Notes under the pieces: generated by a model | Told to the model about the DNA's origin: nothing | The model's database searches: none | Seen by the model: the letters and a program-made list of their open reading frames with translations, nothing else | Translations under genes and position numbers: made by a program | Shown: positions 51,130 to 59,377 of the stretch, piece after piece | Layout of the letters: every line of letters starts with the position of its first letter | Numbering within the stretch: the stretch's first letter is position 1 | Assembly (NCBI GenBank): GCA_041394885.1 | Contig: JAWKHI010000040.1 | Coordinates: 6,281 to 70,280 of the forward strand | Reading direction: 5' to 3' | Length of the DNA: 64,000 nucleotides | From: DSOI01 sp041394885 | GTDB taxonomy: Bacteria > Acidobacteriota > Terriglobia > Bryobacterales > Bryobacteraceae

Positions 51130-51867
51130 TCATCGGCGCGCGATCCGGAACTGGTATCGTTCCGCGGCCTCGGTCCACGACTCGCCGTCCGCGTACAGCA
51201 CCTGCGCCGACGCACTGAACTCGCCTTCCCCGAATGTGCCCAGCGGAAGCGGAACTGAGAGCAATACACTCGCTCCCCCAGCCTCGGGCGTCATCGCGAT
51301 CGTCTCTTCGTGGATCGGCAACGCCTCGGCCCCGGTCCGTTCGCCCCGGAAAAACTGAAGCCTTACAGACCGTGCGCCGGCAGGAACCTCGAACGAAAAA
51401 GGAACCACCGCATGCAGATCGTCGGCGGCAACCGTAATTACCTTGCCCGCCGCGCGAACCCCGGCCGGATCGATGATCGCCGTCACCGCGGCTCGCGGCG
51501 TCAGCGCTACCCGGAGCCCCGGGATCTCCACAAACCGCTGATAGCCGGCCAGCATCGCGAAAGCCAGCGCCGCCAGCGCTGGAGCGGCGAACGCCGGCGT
51601 CCACTCGAAACCGCGAAAGGGAGATATCGACGCGAGCAGCGACCGCAAGCCCAATGCTTTCACCGGCTCGGCCGACCGCGCCGGCTGTTCGCGAAGCACC
51701 GCTTTCAGGTTCTCCACAAACACCGCCGAGTCACGCACCTCGCTCGCGCAGTGCACGCAATCGAAATAGTGGGCTTCGAAGGCCTCCTGCTCGGAAACCT
51801 CCAGCTCCCCGAGCAAGTACCGCTGGGCAGCCATTGCCTGAATCGCGCTTTGGTGATCCATGGTCAT
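51130..51867 (-). CDS. Zinc-finger anti-sigma factor, membrane-bound
   Basis: 245 residues. The N-terminal ZAS/zf-HC2 domain has the HX3CX2C site His33, Cys37, Cys40 (AHYFDCVHCASEVRD), which clamps a group IV sigma factor. A single membrane helix (FAAPALAALAFAMLAGY, about 100-117) leads to an extracytoplasmic beta domain (VRLQFFRGERTGAEALPIHE ... GEGEFSASAQVLYA), probably the sensor. It lies 66 nt downstream of the sigma factor gene, the usual order for an ECF pair. The signal is unknown. Confidence 0.88.
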   Translation of the reverse strand: MTMDHQSAIQAMAAQRYLLGELEVSEQEAFEAHYFDCVHCASEVRDSAVFVENLKAVLREQPARSAEPVKALGLRSLLASISPFRGFEWTPAFAAPALAALAFAMLAGYQRFVEIPGLRVALTPRAAVTAIIDPAGVRAAGKVITVAADDLHAVVPFSFEVPAGARSVRLQFFRGERTGAEALPIHEETIAMTPEAGGASVLLSVPLPLGTFGEGEFSASAQVLYADGESWTEAAERYQFRIARR

Positions 51868-51933
51868 GCACCTGATAGTGACTTCCGGCGTGCCAGCGTT
51901 TCAGTCACTGTAACCGTTTTACGCAGATTGCCG

Positions 51934-52515
51934 CTAGAAATTCAGCAGCGCCATCGCGGCGGCTTTTCCTTTCGTAAAATGATCCCGGAAACGTCCCTTC
52001 GCTCGATGCAGCAGCACCCGCAGGTACTCCCGATCCACGTTCATTTCACGGCAGATATCGTCTTTGTCCCGCTCTTCGAGGAAAATCGAACGCAGAATCG
52101 TCTGGTCCTTTTCCGGTAGTTCCGCCAATACTTGCCGTACGCGGTTCTTGCGCTCCTCACTCACCAGCCGGCTCTCGCTATCCTCGGCCGAATCAGGTGG
52201 ATCCGACATATGCTCCGGCAGATCGTTGATGCGGCTCGCGCCCCGATAGTACTCCAGTAGTACGTTCTGGCAAACCGTGTTCACGAACGCACCCAGGCGC
52301 TCCGGATGCTCCAGGCTGCCTTTCTTTCGCAGAAAAGCGAACGTTCGGAGAAAAGTCTCCTGAACCAGATCCTCCCGCACTTGCGGACTCCGTACGCGAC
52401 TCCGCAGCTTCACCTCCAGCAACTCTCCGAAGTAGTGGGTGAAGTGCCGTTCAACGTCGCTGTTTCCTTCGATCAACTTATCGACATACGGCTGATCGAA
52501 GGTTTCCCATTGCAT
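51934..52515 (-). CDS. ECF-type RNA polymerase sigma factor
   Basis: 193 residues from ATG 52515 (MQWETFDQPYV); upstream codons lack support. Region 2 is seen in VEDLVQETF-like REDLVQETFLRTFAFLRKKG and FVNTVCQNVLLEYYRGASR, region 4 in VRQVLAELPEKDQTILRSIF and DICREMNVDREYLRVLLHRA, which includes the -35 recognition helix. The downstream anti-sigma gene and the CHAT-TPR gene are its likely partners and targets. I cannot define its promoter, though short GTAAC(C)GTT-like words occur upstream of this gene and in the anti-sigma spacer. Confidence 0.9.
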   Translation of the reverse strand: MQWETFDQPYVDKLIEGNSDVERHFTHYFGELLEVKLRSRVRSPQVREDLVQETFLRTFAFLRKKGSLEHPERLGAFVNTVCQNVLLEYYRGASRINDLPEHMSDPPDSAEDSESRLVSEERKNRVRQVLAELPEKDQTILRSIFLEERDKDDICREMNVDREYLRVLLHRAKGRFRDHFTKGKAAAMALLNF

Positions 52516-53149
52516 ACGCCTACGCCGAACTGGGTAGTATACCTGCCGTTGGCGGACCCTGCAAGCGGGGGTAGTGGTGGTCGAGCGACTCCCAGGGGAT
52601 GTTGCGGCCGTCATTTGGTTGCCTCCAAGTCTTCTGAACGCAGTTGCGAGGCGAAATCCGCCTCAGGTCCAGACGCCTGATTTTTGGCCATCCCCGTCTG
52701 GGGGGATTAGCCGGCGACAACCAGACCTACCGATCTTCGGCCGGTCTCTCCTCCGGATGCGCCAACAGGATCATGGCTTCTGTTGTCGTTAGTGACGCCG
52801 GGTATGGTACCGTTACACGCGACTCCGTGATTTTTCTTATATTTCCCTCACGGCCCGCCATACCAAGCGTTGAAAAAACATCCGTATGTACTGGTAAGTA
52901 TACACCTGCGCTTGGGCAGGGGAAAGCCCTATCGCTCCCGGCGGCACTCTACCCTTTTTGGGAATCCCCGTTTCGGGCCTCCGCTGCGGATCCCCGCTAA
53001 GAGATAGCAGCAATCGTAAAACTCGGCTCCGTACGCAACCGAAGCGCTTTCGGTCGCGTCGAGGGGAAGGTCCGGATGCAAGTCTGCTATAAATGTAGAT
53101 TGGCCCGGCCTCGCGCCGGACACTTGTAACGCGGATCCTCAACCTTGTG
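52516..53149. other. Divergent intergenic region between the sigma factor and propeller genes
   Basis: 634 bp without a credible gene. It must hold the promoters of both flanking genes. A TATAAA at about 53088 is a possible -10 element for the plus-strand gene; no convincing -35, operator or riboswitch is visible. Short frames on either strand show no family-like sequence. Confidence 0.45.
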
Positions 53150-55435
53150 ATGTACAGACTCGCCTTCCTTCTTGCAAATCTCGCTGCCTTCGGGCTGCTT
53201 ACCCCGGCCGCCTTTGGCAGCCGAGGTACCACCGTCTCGGCCAAGTCCCCGGACTTGGGCACCCGCATGCTCGAGCGTCTTCCCCTACGGTTTGAACCCA
53301 ACGAAGGCCAGCTTCCTCCTGAGGTGCGCTTCCTCACACGCTCTTCCCAGCGGATGCTGTTCCTAACGGACCAGGAGGCGATCGTCCCGCTCCGCCACGG
53401 TTCGCTCAAGATCCGCCCCGTCCACGCCAATCCCAAGCCCGAAGTGGAAGGCGTACGGCCTTTTGAATCCACCAGCACTTATATTCGCGGGAACGACCGG
53501 AGTCAATGGCGCTCCAGCGTGCCTCACTTCGGTGGCGTCCGGTACCGCGAAGTCTACCCCGGCATTGATCTGCTCTACCGCGGCCAGGGCCGCCAGGTGG
53601 AATATGATTTCTACGTCGCACCCGGCGCCGATCCCGGTCAGATCCGCCTCCAGTTCACCGGAGCCGACAAACTCTGGATCGACGGCGAGGGCGCTCTCCA
53701 CGTCCGCGCGGGCGGCGAGGAACTCCGCCAACCCGTGCCGTTCGCCTTCCAGGACGACGACAACCGGGAAGGTACGCGTGTCGAAGCTTCCTACCGGATC
53801 GTCGGCAAGCGCGAAGTCGAGTTCCGCGTCGGCGAATACGATCGCGATCAGAAGCTCGTCATTGACCCGGTCCTGATCGCCACCTACTTCGGCGGCGCGA
53901 GCGTCGATGTCGCCACCAACGTCGCCGTCGATAGCTCCGGCGCGGTGTGGGTCACAGGCTACAGTTCGTCCCCCATGCTGCCGGTTACCGGTATTCCGTT
54001 CCGCGAGGAAGAAAGCGGCAACGTGGACCTGTTCATCGCCAAGTTCAACCCCACCCTCACCGGCGGATCCTCGCTCCAGTACGCCACCTACTACGGGGGA
54101 GATGGGGAAGACCGGCCAACCGCACTCACCATCGATCCGCAAGGATTCCTCCTCGTCGCCGGCTACACCACCTCGACCAATTTCCCCCTCGCCGGCAACA
54201 ACCAGGCGGCACTGGGTGGCGATCGTGATGCGTTCCTGGTCCGGTTCAGCACCACCGACCGTGGCACCGACGCTCTCTGGTACGCAACCTATTTCGGCGG
54301 TGACCGCCGTGACGTCGCTCTCGCGGTCGCCGGCGGCCCGGGCGGCCGCGCCTACATCGCCGGCTATACTACCCAAATCGAAGGGTTCCCCCTCACAGGC
54401 GGCCCCCTCCAGGGCTCCAACCGCGGCGGCTACGATACCTTCCTCGTCGAAATCGAAACCCTCGACACCGCCAACGCCATCCGCTATGCCACCTTCCTCG
54501 GCGGCTCCAGTACCGACGTCGCCACCGGCCTCGCCCTCGATGCCGCGGGCCGTATCTGGATGGCCGGCTACACCATGTCCAGCGACTTTCCCACCACCGC
54601 CGGCGCGTATCGCGAATCCGCCGCCGGACGCGGCGATATCTTCCTCGCCCGCGTTGACCGCTCTCGCGACGGCCTCGACGCTCTCGACTACGCCACCTAC
54701 CTCGGCGGCAGCGACACCGACGTAGCCTATGGCATGGTCATGGATTCGGCCGGCCGCATGCACTTCACCGGCTATACCTTCTCCAGCGACTTCCCCGTCA
54801 CCGCCGATGCCCACCGCGCCGCCCGCGCCGGCGCCACGGACGCCATCTACGTCCGCTTTGACCCCGCCGCCGCGGACCCGCTTTCCTACTCCACCTACCT
54901 CGGCGGCGGCAGCACCGATGTCGGCTACGGCCTCGCCCTCGACGCCACCGGCAAGGTGGCCATCACCGGCTACACCCATTCGAACGATTTCCCCATCGCC
55001 GGCGGCGCGCTCCAGCCCTCGTTCGGCGGCGCCTCCGATGCCTTCGTCGCCTTCCTCGATCCAGCCGCCCCCGCCGCGGCCTCCCTCATCTACTCGAGCT
55101 ACCTCGGCGGCAACACACTCGAAGCCGGCAACCAGATCGCCCTCGACGGCGAAGGAAACATGTACATGGTGGGATCCACCACCTCGCGCATGTTGTCCAC
55201 CGGTTCCTCCGTCTTTCAGCCCGACATCGCCGGACTCACCGATGCCTTCGTCGTCCGGCTGAATCTATGCGCCGACGAGGAGGCCTGCCGCGAACAGGGC
55301 CTGCTCGTCAATCAATCCTGCCAGGCCGATCAGGGCTTCTCCGCCCGCTTCAACGCGGCCGACGCCGCCTGCGTCGCCGACGATCGCGGCGGGTTCATCT
55401 GCTCGCGTACCGTCTGCGCGTCCACGAAGAAGTAA
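53150..55435 (+). CDS. Secreted SBBP-repeat beta-propeller protein
   Basis: 761 residues from ATG 53150 (the preceding GTG is less likely); signal peptide ends near AAFG. The first 220 residues form the domain usually found before SBBP repeats (LPLRFEPNEGQLPPEVRFLT; STYIRGNDRSQWRSSVPHFG; YPGIDLLYRGQGRQVEYDFY). Then seven SBBP repeats follow, each of the form Y-A-T-Y-x-G-G ... D ... G ... V-x-G-Y-T ... F-P, e.g. YATFLGGSSTDVATGLALDA and YATYLGGSDTDVAYGMVMDS, enough for one seven-bladed propeller. The C-terminal 60 residues carry six Cys (NLCADEEACREQG ... SCQ ... ACV ... ICSRTVC) and may form disulfides. It is probably a surface-exposed protein; ligand unknown. Confidence 0.85.
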   Translation: MYRLAFLLANLAAFGLLTPAAFGSRGTTVSAKSPDLGTRMLERLPLRFEPNEGQLPPEVRFLTRSSQRMLFLTDQEAIVPLRHGSLKIRPVHANPKPEVEGVRPFESTSTYIRGNDRSQWRSSVPHFGGVRYREVYPGIDLLYRGQGRQVEYDFYVAPGADPGQIRLQFTGADKLWIDGEGALHVRAGGEELRQPVPFAFQDDDNREGTRVEASYRIVGKREVEFRVGEYDRDQKLVIDPVLIATYFGGASVDVATNVAVDSSGAVWVTGYSSSPMLPVTGIPFREEESGNVDLFIAKFNPTLTGGSSLQYATYYGGDGEDRPTALTIDPQGFLLVAGYTTSTNFPLAGNNQAALGGDRDAFLVRFSTTDRGTDALWYATYFGGDRRDVALAVAGGPGGRAYIAGYTTQIEGFPLTGGPLQGSNRGGYDTFLVEIETLDTANAIRYATFLGGSSTDVATGLALDAAGRIWMAGYTMSSDFPTTAGAYRESAAGRGDIFLARVDRSRDGLDALDYATYLGGSDTDVAYGMVMDSAGRMHFTGYTFSSDFPVTADAHRAARAGATDAIYVRFDPAAADPLSYSTYLGGGSTDVGYGLALDATGKVAITGYTHSNDFPIAGGALQPSFGGASDAFVAFLDPAAPAAASLIYSSYLGGNTLEAGNQIALDGEGNMYMVGSTTSRMLSTGSSVFQPDIAGLTDAFVVRLNLCADEEACREQGLLVNQSCQADQGFSARFNAADAACVADDRGGFICSRTVCASTKK

Positions 55436-55436
55436 T

Positions 55437-55976
55437 TCAAACGGCCAGCTTTTCGAGCAGCCGCCGCACCCACGGGCAGGATGCTCTTACTCGGGACGGA
55501 TCCACCAACGCAAGAATCCGGAACGAATCGCGTCCCTTGTCATAACCCTGCTTCGTGGTATCTCTGGCCGCGATGTCGACGGCCCGGAGTATTTCGGCTT
55601 TGGCCACCTGATTCGGCCGGGGATTCCCTGGAAGCGCGTTTTCGCGGAACCCCTTGCCAAAGTAGCTGCTCAAAGCGTTGCGATCGGCCAGGAACCACGC
55701 TTCCATGCACTCCACCATCAGGTGAACGTGATCGCCGGTGGCTCGTTCCGGACGGCGCCAACCCTCAGAGGCCAGAACCGTCCACGGGTCGGTGCCATCG
55801 GGAACCGGTCCTTCGCTGTCGATCAGAAGGAGGGCGTTCTCACCACTTCGGAGTACCCGCCGAAAATCCTCGCGCGCTTGGGTTCTGCCTCCACCCGCGA
55901 TGATCCGCGGCATCCGGTTCCGTAGCCCGGCCTTCTCGAAGAACGCGGCGAATGCCCGGCGGCATTCCGTGTTCAA
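55437..55976 (-). CDS. DUF4276 protein, N-terminally frameshifted
   Basis: 179 residues from TTG 55976 in the open frame. The sequence is typical of DUF4276: ECRRAFAAFFEKAGLRNRMP, ENALLLIDSEGPV, DHVHLMVECMEAWFLADRNA, YDKGRDSFRILALVDPSRVR. The family N-terminus (I-x-V-E-G-G) is present but in another frame: TTG 56011 overlaps the ATPase stop (TTGA) and reads TIVVEGGSARP then TGA at 55975-55973. One extra base near 55980 would join the two into the full protein. The family has a Toprim-like fold in which the lost Glu is catalytic. As it stands the protein is probably inactive unless frameshifting or a sequencing error explains the break. Confidence 0.7.
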   Translation of the reverse strand: MNTECRRAFAAFFEKAGLRNRMPRIIAGGGRTQAREDFRRVLRSGENALLLIDSEGPVPDGTDPWTVLASEGWRRPERATGDHVHLMVECMEAWFLADRNALSSYFGKGFRENALPGNPRPNQVAKAEILRAVDIAARDTTKQGYDKGRDSFRILALVDPSRVRASCPWVRRLLEKLAV

Positions 55977-56007
55977 GGCCTTGCACTGCCGCCCTCCACC
56001 ACGATCG

Positions 56008-57207
56008 TCAATACCGGTTTCCTCCGATCACACCCTTGCGCCAGATCTCTCCGAGACGATACTGGTCCAGCCACTCCCGGAGGTCCTCGCCGCTAAGCCG
56101 GCGAAATGACGACTGCCCCTTCTCCTTTTCGCAGACCACCACCGATTCAGGCCTCTCGGTCAGCGCATCCACAAGCACATCGGAGTGTGTGGTGACGATC
56201 AACTGGGTCCGCTCGCTCGCCTGAACCAGCAACTCAGCAAGCCCGGGAAGACAGTCCGGATGTAGTCCGATTTCCGGTTCTTCGATGCACACCAGGGCCG
56301 GAGGCGATGGATGGCACAGGACGGCAAGTAGCGATAAGTAGCGGAGTGTTCCGTCCGACGCCCGCGTCGCTGGTATCGGACTCCGCAGTGCCTGCTCCCG
56401 CAAGAAGAGTTGGACGGTGCCGCCGGAGAGCCGGACAGACAGATTCTCTATGTCGGGACTGAACTCGCGAAGAGCCTCGATCAGGATCTCATGCGCGCCG
56501 GACTTATGCTCGAGGTCATTGAGCACCAGCGCCAGATTAGTGGCGTCTTCCAGCAAGAAGTCGGACGGCAGGTCCGTTTGCTGGGGAAGCCGGGGCGCTG
56601 TTTGGCGGCCAAAGTTCCATTCCCGGTAGAGGCGGATCTGTTCGTAGGCCCGGGCCAGATAGGTGAGTTCCGGATAGGTCTCCGGGTCGCGCCGTTGGTA
56701 GAGGACCGATTGATCCGGCTTCAGGTCTTCGCGGCGGATCGTTCGACTGCTATAGCTGCCGCCTTCCACCTGGCGAACATTGATTGCTGGATTGCCGCTC
56801 TGGAAACGGTAATAGAAGTGAACGTCGTCTTGCCAGGGCTGCTCGGGTTGCACGTTCTCGATTGCCTCATCCAACAGCTCCAGCCGCTGCCCCACGGCTG
56901 CGAAGGCCACTCGATGAACGAGAGGCATCCGCCCCGCCGGATACTCGATTTCGGCCTGCAACTTGGCCTCCCGCACATCCCCAGGCCCCTTCCACAGCCA
57001 TTCCTCCACACCCCCACCCTCGCGCACCCGCCGCGCCAGATCCCCCGCCGTCGCACGCAGTAACTCCACCACCTCCAGTAAGTTCGACTTACCCGATCCA
57101 TTCGCCCCAATCAAGACGTTCAGCGCCGTTAACTCGATCTTCCCGCTATCGGGGCCGAACGAGAGCACGTTTTTCGGCGACAGCGAACGGATGAAGGTCT
57201 TCCCCAT
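56008..57207 (-). CDS. AAA_21/ABC-type ATPase (OLD-like, partner of DUF4276)
   Basis: 399 residues from ATG 57207 (MGKTFIRSLSPKNVLSFGPD); the open frame reaches 57270. Walker A GANGSGKS lies at 34-41, a signature-like LSVRLSGGTVQLF in the middle, Walker B with tandem Glu in ALVCIEEPEIGLHPD (about 305) and the H-loop His in LIVTTHSDVLVDAL. It lacks its own Toprim domain; the nuclease-like function would come from the DUF4276 partner encoded by the overlapping downstream gene. Such ATPase plus Toprim-like pairs occur in anti-phage and DNA-maintenance systems (compare OLD, PARIS, AbiL), so a defence role is plausible but unproven. Confidence 0.82.
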   Translation of the reverse strand: MGKTFIRSLSPKNVLSFGPDSGKIELTALNVLIGANGSGKSNLLEVVELLRATAGDLARRVREGGGVEEWLWKGPGDVREAKLQAEIEYPAGRMPLVHRVAFAAVGQRLELLDEAIENVQPEQPWQDDVHFYYRFQSGNPAINVRQVEGGSYSSRTIRREDLKPDQSVLYQRRDPETYPELTYLARAYEQIRLYREWNFGRQTAPRLPQQTDLPSDFLLEDATNLALVLNDLEHKSGAHEILIEALREFSPDIENLSVRLSGGTVQLFLREQALRSPIPATRASDGTLRYLSLLAVLCHPSPPALVCIEEPEIGLHPDCLPGLAELLVQASERTQLIVTTHSDVLVDALTERPESVVVCEKEKGQSSFRRLSGEDLREWLDQYRLGEIWRKGVIGGNRY

Positions 57208-57278
57208 CGGAACTCTATTCTCCCACGGTGTTTGCGCGCTGCGGCACGCCGGCGGAGATTGGCGATACAATCACCCCC

Positions 57279-58286
57279 ATGAAGACCCTGTCGCTCTGCC
57301 TCCTCCTCGCCTCTTCCTCACTCTGGGCACAGCCGAAAAAGATCCTCATGTTCGGCTCCCCCGAAGCCGCCGCCAAGTTGCAGCAAAAAGTCCCCGGCGC
57401 AAGATTGGTCGCCGTCACTCCCCAAACCGCGCTCGCCCAAGTGGCCGACGCCGACGCAGTCATCGGCAACATCACCCCCGAAATGGTTCGCAAAGGCGCC
57501 AGGCTGAAATGGTTCCACGTCACCAGCGCCGGCGTCGAGCGTTATCTCCACCTCTCCGGACCGGAGCTGATGAACAGTGACATCACCGTCACCAACGCCA
57601 AAATCGTTCAGGGGCCGGAAATCGCCGACCACGCCATGGCCCTGCTCCTCAACCTCACGCGCGGACTCAACCGCATCGTCCCCCGCCGCTCCGAAGAGAA
57701 CTGGGAACGCGACCGCGACGAGTACCAGGCCATCGAGCTCAATGAAAAGACCGCCGTCATCATCGGCGTTGGCGGCATCGGTACTCAGATCGCCGCCCGC
57801 GCCCACGCCTTCGGCATGAAGGTCATCGGTGTCGACCCCAAGGACATCCCCTACATGCCCTTCATCGAACGCGTCGTCCACCCGGACCGCCTCGACGAAG
57901 TCATCCCCCTCGCCGACGTCGTCTTCATTTCCGCGCCCCACACCCGCCAGAGCCACAAAATGGTGGGTCCTAAGCAGTTCGCCTCCATGAAACGAGGCGC
58001 CTACTTCATCGCCGTCTCGCGCGGCGGACTCTACGACATGCCCTCGCTCGTCAAGGCTCTCGACAGCAAGATGCTCGCCGGCGCCGGCGTCGACGTCACA
58101 GACCCCGAGCCGCTCCCCAAAGGCCACCCGCTCTGGAAGTTCCAAAACGCCGTCATCACCCCACACATCGCTACCAGGTCGGATCTCTCGCCTGCACGGC
58201 GCGACGCCATCCTCGAAGACAACCTGCGGCGCTTCGTCGAAGGCCGCCCGCTCATCCACGTCGTCGACAAGCAAAAGGGCTACTAA
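57279..58286 (+). CDS. Exported D-2-hydroxyacid dehydrogenase
   Basis: 335 residues from ATG 57279. A clear signal peptide (LSLCLLLASSSLWAQ) precedes a complete NAD(P)-dependent D-isomer-specific 2-hydroxyacid dehydrogenase: VIIGVGGIGTQIAARAHAFG (GxGxxG), FISAPHTRQSHKMVG, FIAVSRGGLYD with the catalytic Arg, GVDVTDPEPLP (Glu) and VITPHIA (His). It reduces a 2-keto acid to a D-hydroxy acid. Export is odd because the periplasm lacks NADH; several acidobacterial predicted exported dehydrogenases share this pattern, and the protein may be cofactor-loaded before export or the hydrophobic start may not be cleaved. Confidence 0.85.
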   Translation: MKTLSLCLLLASSSLWAQPKKILMFGSPEAAAKLQQKVPGARLVAVTPQTALAQVADADAVIGNITPEMVRKGARLKWFHVTSAGVERYLHLSGPELMNSDITVTNAKIVQGPEIADHAMALLLNLTRGLNRIVPRRSEENWERDRDEYQAIELNEKTAVIIGVGGIGTQIAARAHAFGMKVIGVDPKDIPYMPFIERVVHPDRLDEVIPLADVVFISAPHTRQSHKMVGPKQFASMKRGAYFIAVSRGGLYDMPSLVKALDSKMLAGAGVDVTDPEPLPKGHPLWKFQNAVITPHIATRSDLSPARRDAILEDNLRRFVEGRPLIHVVDKQKGY

Positions 58287-58330
58287 CGCCCCTAAGAGGC
58301 TGTTTCTTGAATAACCTCCTGGAAACATAG

Positions 58331-58754
58331 TTGAAAGAGGCGGACGGTTGCCGCACCCTGGCAGCGGGGTTTACCCTCACGCCACGCCCCAAAAGTGAGT
58401 CCGGACAGTTCACTGCCGCCGAACTGGACCTGATGGAGATCATCTGGGAGCACGGTCCCGCCACCGTGCAGATGGTGTTGGGCCGCATGCCGCCCAACCG
58501 CTCACCCGCCTCACGACGGTGCAGACCGTATTGGAAGTCCTCCATCGAGAACGCAAGGTGAAACGGTCCTACTCCAACCACGCCTATTGGTATGAGCCTG
58601 CTGTCTAAAGGGCCTCGTACAGCGGCTGTTCGGCGGATCCCCGGAATGGCTCGTCGCCGCGATGGTGGAAACGTCGGACCTTACACCGGAAAAGATCGAG
58701 CGAATGCGACGCACTCTCGACCAGGCAGCCCGCCTCCGCCCTCGCGAGGGCTGA
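58331..58754 (+). pseudogene. Frameshifted BlaI/MecI-type repressor gene
   Basis: Three frames rebuild one penicillinase-repressor-type protein: FTAAELDLMEIIWEHGPATV and QMVLGRMPP (58405-58497), then PLTRLTTVQTVLEVLHRERK and SYSNHAYWYEPAV (about 58498-58608), then LVQRLFGGSPEWLVAAMVET with LTPEKIERMRRTLDQAA to a stop at 58752-58754. Winged-helix and dimerisation helices are recognisable. At least two indels break it. Confidence 0.72.
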
Positions 58755-59190
58755 TAGTGAACACCGGCTGCGATGCTCCCCCGCGGACTTGCACCATCGC
58801 GTCTGGCTGGTAGCCGCCGCCGTATCCAGCGTTCGCCCCCTGCGGCGCACTTCTGGCGCTGTGGGGCCCCAGCGCCGTTGTGCTCGATTAACATGTCTCG
58901 ATGGCGGCGATTCCTCCCGGCTTGGCGACCGCGGCAGCGGTGGCCGTCATGGCCGTATGGCTCGTTGCCGCGGGCCGCTTGGTGCGCGCCGTCCGCTCCG
59001 CCCGCCAGCTCGCGAAAGGTGCGCGGCCTTTCTGCTTGTGGCCCCAGGCCGGGTATCGGCAAGTCTCCATCCTCGCCGGCGGAGCCGCGGATACGCTCGG
59101 GCCGCTCACCACCGGCCTTCGCCGTCCGATGATCTTGGTTCCCCAATCGCTTGTCTCAGCCCATCGTTGGGGATCCTGCCGGTCCGATCC
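58755..59190 (+). pseudogene. Remnant of an M56/BlaR1-type membrane protease
   Basis: Directly after the BlaI remnant, one frame (58901-59160) reads AAAVAVMAVWLVAAGRLVRA (membrane helix) and SILAGGAADTLGPLTTGLRR followed by PMILVPQSLV, the segment preceding the HExxH site in BlaR1/M56 proteins. The zinc site and the rest are gone. BlaI-BlaR1 order is the normal one, so an entire two-gene regulatory unit has decayed. 59191-59377 holds nothing I can assign. Confidence 0.55.
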
Positions 59191-59377
59191 ACACCGCGCT
59201 GGAGGCCGGGAACCCGAGACCCGGCTGTTTTCGCCGAGACAGTGTCGTTCCCCATGCCGGCGGCGCCACAATCCGGAAATTTGACCAGGTCACCGTGCGC
59301 TTCCACATGCAGCGCCTGCGCGCCGAACGAAGCGCCCGTGTCGCCATCGAGAGCTTCGTCCTCGTGCCTTGACACCC

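Noticed and set aside
53363..54979. 538-codon open frame on minus
   Set aside because: Antisense to the SBBP repeats; its Gly/Val/Ala-rich repetitive sequence is the reverse reading of the propeller repeats.
57318..58328. 336-codon open frame on minus
   Set aside because: Antisense to the D-2-hydroxyacid dehydrogenase, rich in Asp/Gly/Val as expected of a reverse reading.
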